From Nipponacmea schrenckii (taxonomy: Eukaryota; Mollusca; Gastropoda; Lottiidae): a stretch of 64,000 nt of DNA. The first letter of the stretch is position 1. Each line of letters opens with the position of its first letter. The stretch is from the NCBI GenBank assembly GCA_030562195.1, contig CM060199.1, forward strand, positions 28,416,338-28,480,337, written 5' to 3'. A model generated the notes under the pieces. The model ran no database searches and had not been told where the DNA came from. It saw nothing but the letters and a program-made list of their open reading frames with translations. Made by a program: the position numbers and the translations under genes. Shown one piece after another: positions 1 through 13,000 of this stretch.

Positions 1-968
1 GAAAACCTTTTAAGTCTCTTTATGACTATTTTTCAATCAAATTTTTAGATTAAAATTTGATTCCTTATTTTAATTCCTTTGGGTTGCAAAAGTCATTCAG
101 AAAATGGCCAGACAGTAATGAAGCCAGAAATCATTACAATGCAAACACATGTAATATCAAACAAACTGACACATCTTTAACAAAAATAACTTAAGTAAGA
201 GAAAGCAATACTGATTAACAAATCATTTATATACAAATAATATTCATTTTGATTGGTATAAAATTATGATGAAGTTAAAATAAAAGCACTGCTTGCTTCA
301 TGTGATGAAAATTTATAATTTACATATATAATTATAAAAACATGATTAAAAGTTCTAAAGCAGAAGCATGTTCAAATATTTCTAAAATCATGAACAGATA
401 AATAATATAAAGCAAGAAGAAACAATTCTATATCATTTATATTACAAATGATTTGGTTTCTTTGATAAAAATATTGTGCTAAAAGCCTATTAATATCAAA
501 TTTCATTGGTATCACTATATCTACCTTAAACTTCAAAGTCATTTAATAAACAAATCAAACTTTTATAGTAACAAATGGGTTTTGTAAATTTTTGTCAGTA
601 AAAATATCAGGTTTGTCTTATAAGAAAAAAAATAAATTAGTTAATAAATGTATAACAAATCAGACTTGAAATAACAAATCAGTCTTTTGTAATAACAAAT
701 CAGTCATTTCAATATAGAGAGACTAATTAAAACAGTAATGGAGTAAGTAAGTTGTATGATTTTAGTCTTGTGCATCAACAAGGCTTGCTCCATTTTAAAA
801 AGTCTCTCATTTCATTCAGCAATCATCCTTCTGTCTAGCAGTTTAATTTAACTTAACCAGAGTAAAATTCAACCTTCAACATTTACGACAGACATATATT
901 GAATATTTAGTTAAGGAAATAGTCAATAGTCTTTCAATTTACAATCATTCTTATCACAGTTCAATACT
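1..968 (-). other. Probable 3' UTR and downstream flank of the RIN gene
   Basis: There is no open frame or recognisable gene here. The minus strand shows no canonical AATAAA. Variant ATTAAA hexamers occur near 844 and 543, so the polyadenylation site is undetermined and the UTR may leave the window. AT-rich with no clear repeats. Confidence 0.45.
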
Positions 969-1000
969 TTAGGTTTCTCTTGCACTTCCAAATATCTGAC
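969..1000 (-). CDS. RIN2: RIN exon 17, terminal coding exon with stop
   Basis: Acceptor TCTTGTCTTTTTAG|GTCAG has a strong pyrimidine tract. With one base from exon 16 it reads GQIFGSARET then TAA (stop bases 969-971). The short tail after the RA domain is usual for the family. I chose this exon on phase and acceptor quality; nothing in it is diagnostic. Confidence 0.7.
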
Positions 1001-4000
1001 CTAAAAAGACAAGACAAAATTAAAATTAAATTATGTATTTTAAAAATACTAACTTGTACTTGGTATTGCTCTTCATGTAATGGAGCAATATGTAATATCA
1101 TAGGAAGACTATAATAGGCAATATAGAACACTTTACATCATGACATCATTTGCTTGGATACATTGAAAATGTCAAACGTGAGGTTCTATAGCAGTTACAT
1201 AGTGGTTAGAGGGTTATAGCGTTGGTTCTTTATGTCATGACATCATTTGCTTGGATACATTGAAAATGTCGAACTGAGTTTTAATCTCGATCCGTGTGTG
1301 AAAGTCCAATGACCTTAAATAAGTTATCTTCACTTATAATTCAAGTTCACCCAGCTGTAAATGGGTCACATAATCCGGGAAAAATCATTGCCAAGAGGTT
1401 TGGCCAAGGACCAGATGGTAGAAAGGATCCCTGTCACAGCGTGACACTTGTGATTGTGAAAGTTGTTATCCTTGTAAAATATAGTTGTTTTTTAATATAA
1501 AACATATAAATGTAGCTCTTTAGTTTCAATTTCTTGTTTTTACAAGGGTAAATCGAACTTAGCAGCCAAAGCAACATTTATCCATCCAATTCTGAAACCT
1601 AAAGCCCAACTTTGATAACAATCATGCACATTGGTGATTCTGACTTAGGACAAAGACCTTGTCCAAACAGCATATTTATTACTCCACCCTCCTTATTCTT
1701 AACAGAGACACAACCTGAGGAAGTGAATCCAGATCCACATCACCATGCTTCCTTATTGCCTTTTCTTATCGTAGAAACATAACTTTGACTTTCCATAGAA
1801 ATTTATCCAATCTAAAAACCATATTTACCTATTGAAGGTCTCTTTAAGTTTTTTGGCCAAGCAATGTGAGCTGCTATTCTTTTATAAGCAAAATAACAAT
1901 CTTCTCCTTTATTTCTGTGTTCAGATTTGATTATTTGTGGACAAACATTGTCAGTTAGAGCATTCTCTGAAAAATATTACAAATATTATTAGTTATTAAT
2001 TCAATGACACTCTGTCTGCTCTTATATGGATAAATAACAAAGGGTATTCATTTTCCCATTGGATTTTTAAAACATGTCACATAGATATCAAGAGAGAACT
2101 AAGTCAGGTGCAGGCTTAAGTCTGTGAAATGCTAAGCTAGTTGTATACTAATTTGAGTTACCTGTTCCATTTAGTAGAAGAAATAGACCATATTCTTGAG
2201 GATTTGTTACTTTAAATTTATGAGCGATCATGGAACCTAGAAGGTAAAATGTATAAGCCATGAAGATCAAAAAGAATTTCAACATTCATATACCAAGTCA
2301 ATCACATAAATTGCATACTTTTAGTTTATGTTGTAATAGCAACAAGCAAAGGGGCAATGGCATATCCTATCCTGCCCATGAAGCTAAGTTTGAAATCTGC
2401 CCATGAAGCTAAGCTTGAAATATTCAAATATGACTTACAAACATCTTTGGTATTCATTGTAGGACGAACTGGTAAAGTCTTCCATGTTATACTGTCCTTA
2501 ATTTCATCAGGAATTGCTATCTTTAAAAATCCCTGCATATCACTGATACTTGGTAATCTCATTAAATGTTGTTGTTGTAAATTCATCTCAAAAGTTTGTC
2601 GGAAATTGCGTAAAACTAAAACAGCACTACTAAATGTTGTAAGATAATATCCCCCTTCTCCATTCTGTAATGTAGGGTGAAGCAGTCCCCACATATAGTC
2701 AGCCTCTATCTCAGCTGACACCATCCCAGAATGCACTATCACATATATTAAAACTGGCAGGAAGTCGTCTGCCCCTAGTGATCCAGGACCTCTATTTGGT
2801 AGACATTGTTTTCCTTTGGCCTAGAATAAAAACATAATGATTTAATCCTCAAAAGCAGAATTATTAAGTGAATAAAATTAATTTGGAAAGAAATAACAAA
2901 CTCAACCTTAACCTCATCTAAATGCTTTCCTAACATCTTTGTTAAACTCATATTACTTACACATTGATAAATAGTAGTTGATGCTGCTAATAAATTCTCT
3001 AGTTTTTTAACTGGTGAATATGTTTTCTGCATTTTATCTAGATAATGTTTTATAAGTTCCATATCACTGCCTTCTGGTGGTTTTATTCCTGGCTAGAAAA
3101 ATAAAATTATATTCTAAAATTAAAGTTTGAGATAACAATTAAGTATCAAATGGTTCAGGAGCACCATGTTGTTTGCCTTGGTTAATCCCAAATCAAAGAA
3201 CATCAAAAGCATCATCACAAGCTACAGCTACACAGACTCTTTGAAATGGATGTCAAGTTAACTAACAAAGTTAAAAGAAAATTCAACATAGATTACATTA
3301 TTGATAAACAGTTATTATATAGTATATATGAACCAAGATATTAATAACCTGATCTGTCTAAGTTGAAATTATGCTTAACACTCTTACCTTGATTCCAATT
3401 TCTTCTGCAGTTTTATTTCTGGCATATTTAATATTATTAGACATCAGTTCTAAATTACCATTCCTAATTTAAAAATTATGCTTATTTATTTTTATAGTAA
3501 AATCTGACACATATTATTTTCATCTTCTGCGATTTCTTTTTTTTTTAAAAGAACTTTAAACCATTTGCAAGTAATTCTTTTTAGATTAATATGTTATTTC
3601 TTACTAAAAATATACAAATTGAGAGTGTTTGTATATTGGAAATAGCGCTTTAATTTTAAAATATCATTTAACTAAAGGATGCCACTAGCAGTTACATTGC
3701 AAGCAAAATATATTCCTACTTGCCTGTTATATTGTCGAACAAACAGCTTATAGATATAATGTTTTAATGGTCTAATAACACAGACATGTAGAGCACTTTC
3801 AATAAGAGAATCTATATTTAATATCTCTGATGAACCAAGCTGTAATAAATAGACAAAAGAGGTTACAGCAAAATTTAAATCGAAAACCAAAATACTTATA
3901 ACACAGACATGTACAGCAACTTTCAATAGGAGAATGTATTTTAATATCTCTGAGGAACCAAGCTGTATACAGACAAAAGCGATACCGCAAAAATTTCGTT

Positions 4001-7000
4001 GAAAACTAATGCACTAAAAGGAACAATTCATAACAATCTGGATATCCTGATATGGTAGCTTTTACAGAATATTTTAAAATTGGTTCAAACTGCTTCCATT
4101 CTGCACAACTGCATCAATCATGTATTTCTTTTATCAATTTATAGCCACTCAGTGAAAGGAATACTGTAATTGTCCTTTGGGCAAATATTTTCTCAATACC
4201 AATCTAGTCATTTTAGCTTAATCTGCCATTTCAAACCAATTTCCATGGAAAAAGAGAGGTTGTTCAAATGCTTAAATAATAAAAGAATCTTACCTTACTG
4301 CGTTCTCTCTCTATCATATCTTGTAGTTCACCCTCACCATGTTTGATTAGATAGTTCTTGATACCAGACATAAATTGTCGTACCTATAACATAAACATGG
4401 TATAAGGAATCTTCAATATTCTCACCTTTACTTTGATTTACAAAAGTTCATTAAAGAAGAAAACCTCTTTTGATCTTGTAATCATGTACAATTCAAAAGG
4501 TCATAAGGTCATAGCTTGCTTGCATACAAAAACTATTGCACAAATTTCAACATGGGAGTTACGATACCAGTACTTACATTTCTCATAACAATTTGAGGAT
4601 CAGTTTCTTGTCCCTCTAGTGTACACTTAACAAAATTATCAATAGTACTACCAAATATTAGACTACGATCTTGAGATAATCTGTAAATATAGAACAAATC
4701 TGAAATATTTCTTCCTCTAATGTCATCAGACAAGACATATTAAGCAAATTTAAAAGTTCAATACAAGAAAAGGAACATATATTCAGTTCTGCATATAATT
4801 GTAATATTTTCTTAAGTGTACTAACCTGAAAATATATTCCTTGATCTTAGCACCAGGTCCTTTAGTTAGAGTTGACTGTGTTGAAAACTGAGCTGTAATA
4901 AATAAAATATTTGAATTTAATGCTTCAGTTTTTTTTTTGAACACTGAATGTGTGATGTTACCAATTGTTTCACTGACTCTTTAGGTATATATCATTTAAT
5001 TAGAGCATCTTCAAGAGATAAAATTGTTTTAAAACCTTTGTATTATTATAAATTGTGGTGGACCACTTGGTCATATTCACTTTTTAGTACGGTTCGAAAG
5101 TTCGTAAAAGTACAGTTCTTGTGATCAGAATCCCTAATCATATAACAAAAAGTCAGATTCAAAACCTTGTAAAATATTATATACAAGGTTTCGATCTTCT
5201 CTTTTCTGCAAATATAAACAGAGAAACCTATTATATTATCCTTATTATACATTGTCACAGAAGAAGATTTAGATATTACAGTTTTTGCGTCTTTTGCATG
5301 AATTAATTTCCCCTCATATAATGTCATACAAGGTTCATTCACGATATATAGTCCAGAAATAAATATTGTACTTACAAACCACGTGTCTCCTTCCTTCATG
5401 TATATTGGGAGGCAAAATTTTAGTATCATCTGCTCTATCATACTTCAATATGTCATCATCTGAATCACTCGTAACTTTATCATTAGAGAGTATACAACTA
5501 TCACATTTTTCACTGAGATTATTAATACTAGTCTGGTCATCTGAGTGATTATTATTATCAACTTTATTTGGTATATTATGAACATTATTCACTTCGTTTG
5601 CTATCACAGAATTACGGCCTTCACTGAATGTCACACTGGTTCGGTTGCTACTAGCAACAGCAGGTCCAAATTTTTCATTATTCTCTTGCCATTGATGAAT
5701 CTTTTCTTTCATATCCATGGCAGGAACTTTGATTGATTCAGATAATATATTGTCTAAGAGGGTATTATCCCATGGATTACAGAACACAGTTCCTACACTA
5801 CTTGGAGCTGGTGCATGACCAGCTGCATACTGTCCCAAATTATCATATTCCGACACACGTTTCACATTGCGTAAACTCAATGGTTGTATTGGACGAACTG
5901 TTAACTCCGGTAATGCACCAGAAATTAAATCCTGAACTGTGGAGGATTCAGAATAACATGATTGTCTGTTTGATTCCATATTCTTTGGATGATACACTGG
6001 AAACTTTGACACTGGACTCTGCAGTTCATTTTCTGAACCTTCACTACTGAAAAACGATTCGTCAATACCATTCATTCGACCATTTAATGTATTTTGGCCA
6101 CATTTACTGTCATTGTTGTTGATCTTCAATTTAAGACTTTTGGGTTTATTCCTTTGAATGTTTGATTTGTTTTCTTCTGCTGTTCTAACACTTTGACTAC
6201 GAGCTATTTTATGTCTTTTTTGTTTCCTCTTACTTCTGGTATTATGGTGAGTAAATGTGAAGAATTTTTGTCGCTCTTCAATAATTTGTCTAGGAGATAA
6301 AATAGTTTCTAATGGTGGAGGTTTAGATACTAAATTTTCTGTTCTTTTAACTGGTCCTGAAGGTGCAGATAACCTGCGTATTCTTACACTTACAGCTGTT
6401 TGACCATTATGTTTAACAGCATCTACAGGTTCTGCATAAACAGGACTAGTTAATGTGGCCAGAGATGAAGTAGAAGACGACTTCACTTTAGATAAATTTG
6501 GTAACGGAGGTGGTTTTCTTTTGATAAAGTGGGTACACTCTGTTTTGAAACTTTTCAATTCTGATGGCTGTATAGCCTTCACGACTCTTATACTGCTAGA
6601 AGTGGAAGCTAATGAATTAGATCTCTTTGATGCAAGTACATTGTCTACTTTTGTTTTATCATTACACTTGTCATTAGTAGCACTTTCTTCATGGAAGTTA
6701 TTATGAACTCTGGACACCTGTACAGTTTCAGTATGTAAATGATGATTCAATCTTTGGCACATATTATTCCTTAAACTTTCCGATTCACATGCAGAATTCT
6801 TCCAAATGTCTTCATAATCACTGAGCTTATCAGAAAGACTGCTTTTGAAATAAGAGGTTTCAGGAATGTTCACTAAATCTAATGAAGTAGTAAAATAAAG
6901 GCTTGATTTATTTTTAGAGATTACCCTGGGATGAGTCTGAGACTGATCATAGCTATGTTTAGTTAAATCTACACCACTATCCATGTCCACAGAGCGTCCG

Positions 7001-10000
7001 TCTGATCCAGATTGATTTTTTGGATAATCTCCTTCCGCTTGTTGATAATCTTGTAAATCAGGGGGAGTCACTCTTGATGAATTGTTCCTGAATTTCCTTG
7101 GAGGAACAACTGGCGGTTCCATTGATGATTCAGGTATAGTTTGTGAAGAGTTGTCTCTCATGAAGTGAGTGAAGTCTGCTACAGAATGTGAAGGTACAGT
7201 ACATCTGACAGCAGTATCACTCCAGGGTCCAGGTTTGGCATGAGTTATATTAATAGGTTCACTACAAGATTTATGAAGAGGTGCTCCTTCAGACAAGGAG
7301 GTTAGTTTGGACTTTGGTGAGGTCCAGAAATCTGAAAAAAGAGTAGGATCATTATTATGAACACTTTTTAAAACATAAACAATCAATATCTTACCCCATT
7401 CAGTCCAAATGATGCTTCACTGAAGCGAAACTCGGTGCCAGTAGAAAGAAAACTTTCATTTTTGCAAAGAAATCAAATCTGGTAATTTATTTCAAGATCA
7501 TTAAGTATGAAATTCAATTGGTTTCAGAACAAAACCAGTACTTCAGGATTTTTTTTTAAATTTTGTAAAGTCTTCTATTCATCACCTCTTATTTTGTACA
7601 CAGCCAAAATAAAATGATCCGATTGAATTCAGCACTATACCCAGAATAATTCCCAATTGATACAAGAATTTTTAGAATTGAAAGGAATAAATTTCTCCCT
7701 CTCTCCATAATGAACTTAATACACAGTAGCTGTCAGAAATGAACAAAACAAACCAATATAAAATAGAGAAGAGATATAAAAACACAGTTAATCTGTCAAT
7801 CTTACCTTGTCCTAACATAGCCAGTGCTGATAATTCTTGTGATGTTTTGGCATGAAAAATAACGGCAGGCAAGATCAATCTATGAGGCAGTTCATCTCTA
7901 AAAATAACAACAAAACAATATAAATAGGAACAATAATTTCCAGTCAATTTCCTTCTCTCTATTAATGATTAGTGAAAATCTCTAGATATTTGATAAGAGT
8001 GGTAATAAACTGTAAACATCTTTACTACTGTTGCTAATCAACCACAAGGTTTCTTGTGGTAAATTCATCAGTCAAGTGGTTATTTCATTAAAAGATAGAA
8101 ATATTTACAGTTATTTAGTCAGAATAACACCCACGCTTTCTGAAGGAAGTAATCCTTATCTAAAAAATATTTTCTTCAAAACATGTAAGATCATTTGTTG
8201 TTAAGTATGAATCCTGGTCAGATCCCTATCTGATTATAATAGAGCTTTATAAATTCACTTATTGCATTAAGATTTTTTTGCTCCATCTAAGATTTTATAA
8301 TATCCTCTTTGAATTCATATTGTAATCATTAATAACATATAATATCAATAAAATTCTCCATTAGGCTCCTTCCATCCATTAAATAACTCTGTATACATCA
8401 ATTTCAGAAACAACACCAAACTGAATTCACAGAGATTGGTTCTCAGGTTCTTTATACTGTTGACATTATCAATTGATATAATTATCATATAATTACATGT
8501 CAAAGTGCCATTTCACTCTCACAAGAGAAAAAGAGCATGTACATGTAACTCTGAATAGCAAAAATCCATGTATGCTGCTTGTACAGCAAACAACAAACCA
8601 CTTGAGAATTTTTTGAACAAAACAAAAAGAAGTTGCTTCCTAGCAGACACTATTTTGATAAAAGAAGGATGATATAACACAGTATATGTTATATATAATT
8701 AACTAATGACTTGATTGATTATAATTAATATCAGATGATTTATAACCCCAGGTGAGGTTAAATATAACCTTTTTATACCATAAATTATATCAGACCAAAA
8801 CATTACTCATTCCTCAATTACTTATTAACTGACAAGAAACTTTGTTTCAATCAGTACCAACAGCTTTTAGAAACAGAGGGTTTCTTTTAGCACTTTTTCC
8901 AAGTGAATAAGGACACTGATGACTGCATAGGGGCATTCTAAATTGTTTATCAGGAATACTGCCAGAATTGATAAGCACCATTCCAATCTTCACACAGACA
9001 TCAGTAGTCTTGCAAAAATCATATTTTTTACTGTTCCATAAGCCATTGGCAATATTTTCAAAGGCTTTTACAATCCTTACATCCAATATGGTAAAGCAAG
9101 TTTATAATTACATGAACCATTTACATATGATGGAACATTGAAATAATGCATATACAAGCCATGCAAGTATATGGATTTGACCTTTGAAAGCAAATTTGGT
9201 CAAATGGTGGTCCATTCTTTTCTGCCAATATGGCTGTCATTAAGAAGGTGGATTTTAACTTTATAAAGTACTATGAAATGACTTACAGATTTAACATGTA
9301 ATGTGTTATCAATGTTGGTATGGTTTTAAAATAGTGGGATGACCCTTGTAACTTCAATCCCTCCTCTGAAGTCTCTATTAGATAATGGTCTACTGTGGAA
9401 CTGTTTTCTATTTTTGACTGTACAGACAGGGCTAGGGAATTTTTGTGACTTGACTGACGTACCAGGAAAGACTGGAAAAGAAACATAAATTATTAGACAA
9501 AGTTATACATTTTTGTATACAGACAGGTTGCATAACATGTGAATACTATTTTTGTAAGAAAAGTACTGAAAAAAAGCTCGACTTTTAGTCAATTACCAAA
9601 AATGTAAATCTACCTCAGTAATCAATTGAGCAATTGGTTGTGTACTATTTACCTTAAGACTTTTCACTTCTGATTATGTATACTATTACCTTAAGTCTCT
9701 TTACTTCGGATATTTTAAGGATTATTTCTCGAGAATCATTGTATTTGGAGAAATTGCTTGTATACAATTACTTCAATCCTCTTTACTTCTAATTATTTTA
9801 AGAATAATTTCTCATTATTTTTCATCAACTAAGTAATGTAGGTTTGTGGGTTTCCATTATAATTCAAGTCAATAGCTATGAAATGTTAGGTATTTTGATG
9901 TTTTTAAAACTAAGACTATAAACATTTATTAGAAGATTCTGTATTTAGACACCTGTTTATAAAGTATATAAGTAATGGTAAGGGTAAAACTAGCCATATG

Positions 10001-13000
10001 ATATATATTGTTATTATTACTATTGAGTTAAAGGAAATTGTCTTAGATCAGTTTACAGGCTCACCAAGCTACCTGTATAATATTTAAAGTCAAGAATTTC
10101 TGAAAATTACTACCACATTGGACTGAGGTTATACAGTACTTTTCTTAGTTCAATAGACGTTATAGGAATTACAACTTTTCCTTTCAAATAGTTAATTTTT
10201 ATACATTACATAGGCCTACAAAGCACATATGAGTGAATATGATAATATAAATTTGTAGCAAAGGAAACATGATTAATTGAGTCATCAAAGTTATCACATG
10301 TTTAATTGTCACAATAGTAGAATTGTAACAAAGTAACTTAGTCATTGAAATTTGGACTCATGTATGATAAGTCTTTATAGAATTTTAAGGGTAAATTGGT
10401 CATAATTTTCAATATACAGGTGTAGGGTTTTATAGAAGATACTCTCTTATAGAAGCATTTGTGTAAATATTGTCAAAGCAAAAGGCCATGCAATAGAACC
10501 ATGCAATATTCATGTCAGATCAGATCCCCTAACTTGTTGAAATTGATCAAAAATGAACATAGTGAAATGGTTATTGACACTTTGATTTCAAATGCTGCAT
10601 ACAGTTTCAATCAAGAGTGTCATATACTGCATGTAATATTTGATTGTCCAAATGGGTGCATGTGTAGTCTATGAGTTTGGAGCGAAAAAAAGAGCCAACT
10701 TAAAACACCTATAACTGGAAGAGAAGGGGGGGGGGGGTGCAATGATTATAACTATTATAGTAAAAGTGTGAACTACAATCACTTTAAAGTGTAAATAAAC
10801 CAACTTGAGTGTGGGAGGAATTCAAGGCAGGGGTGATATCAGGAGTATAATCTACATTCATTTCTAGCTTTCCTCTTGATAGAGATCAATTGAAAAGGTC
10901 AATCACTAAAAGGCAAACATGCTAACCTTTGTTAATCAGATATGAAGAAAAGTTGAGAAAGAAGTATCAAAATGTCAGTAGTTATGAGAGAAGTATTCTG
11001 ATATTGTAACATTTAACTGGGAATATTCTACTCAGTGTCAGTCTGTATGAATGAAAATAATATCTTCTGCTACATAACATTTATAAACATCAAGTACTAA
11101 TAACATTTGTTGACCCCTTTCATTCATAGAAAACTACAAACAATATGCTGCTGGGTCATTTTCTAGGAGGGAAATATGTTTAAACATTTCAAAAGTATTA
11201 TGAAGGATCTGAAGGCTTTCTTACATAAAAGCATGTGTTTATGTTTTTGGTTGAGCTCAATAATGACAAAGAGCCTAGTTTAAATGATTGCTTATTTGAG
11301 ATGCAGCACAAATTATTTTTGAAAGATCTATATAGATTTAAAAAGAGAATTCAATTAGAAAGTAAAAGTTTTCAAAATGTTTAGAATCAAACTTGTTAAA
11401 GAGTGTGAAGTTCACAATGTGAACATATGTCCAGATACTGTGACTAATAAATGAGAGTGGCTTTAAAACAATCAGAAATTGAAATAACAAAAGCACAGGC
11501 CAAGGAAAATAACTAAAATAGTTTATAACAGATACTTACCCCAGTAGGCAAGTCTTTTAGAAAATGGACAGCACCAGTTCTTCCTATATTTGAGAGCAGC
11601 CATATTGAATGTGTTTTAGACAATCTTTCTAACAGGGTTATTTCACGATATCCATCATTTGGTGTCATTTGACTCTGAAAACATTAAACAGTTCCATGTA
11701 AACTATTGAATTCAGACTGCTATTGATATTTTCATCATATTCCATCTACATCATTTCATATCAAAACGCAATTATATCCTTGAAAATATCCACTGTGCTA
11801 CTATATATTCAAATTTGATTTATCTATTTTTTCTCAGTTTAAGCACAAACACAACGATATTGATTCATAACGTTTTATAATAAATAATAAAGTTTGTTGA
11901 ATCCAAAGTTGAAACTAATTAGGTAAATAATGTAATTAATCATTTCCTTTAATTATAATAACAATGAATTGATAACTTAACACCATTAACAAGTATGTCA
12001 CTATTGCTTTTAACACTGAGTTTTTAAATAAGGACTTAAAATCACTAAAAAAGGAAATGAAAAGCTGCATTTAATATTACTAATACCCTTGATTCATGAT
12101 AAAATATACATTATTCAAATATTACCTGTCCTGTATCATTACATGAGCTCATGTCTTGATGTGGTGAGAGACTGGGGTGAAGATTTTCATCATGTCCACT
12201 ATCACTAGTTGACTCTTCATCACTTAAACTTATTTCATTTACACAACTACAATAGAATAAATATTATGATAATATAGGTTGATAAAATAGTTTCATATAG
12301 TTTGATTATATTGTTACACATAACATTTTGATAATATCAGTATTGTTTTATATTATAGTTTGATAATAGTTACACATAACATTTTGATAATATCAGTATT
12401 GTTTTATATTATAGTTTGATAATAGTTACAAATAACATTTTGATAATATCATATTGTTTTATATTAATATTTATACAAGTTACACAATAACATATTTGAT
12501 AATATAGTATTGATATTTATATTATAGTTTGATTATATAAAGTTACTAAATAACATTTTGATAATATCAGTATTGTTTATATTATAGTTTGATAATAGTT
12601 ACACATAACATTTTGATAATATCAGTATTGTTTTATATTATAGTTTGATAATAAGTTACAACATAACATTTTGATAATATCAGTATTGTTTTATATTATA
12701 GTTTGATAATAGTTACAAATAACATTTTGATAATATCAGTATTGTTTTATATTATAGTTTGATAATAGTTACAATAACATTGATAATACGATTGTTTTAT
12801 ATTATATTTATAAACAAATAACATTTTGATAATATCAGTATTGTTTTATATTATAGTTTGATAATAGTTACACATAACATTTTGATAATATCAGTATTGT
12901 TTTATATTATAGTTTGATAATAGTTACAAATAACATTTTGATAATATCAGTATTGTTTTATATTATAGTTTGATAATAGTTACAAATAACATTTTGATAA

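Noticed and set aside
5733..6706. Plus-strand frames of 83-105 codons
   Set aside because: Antisense shadows of the large RIN exon.
8847..9086. 79-codon minus-strand frame in RIN intron 5
   Set aside because: Would add an exon between SH2 halves where the family alignment is already continuous and the phases join without it.
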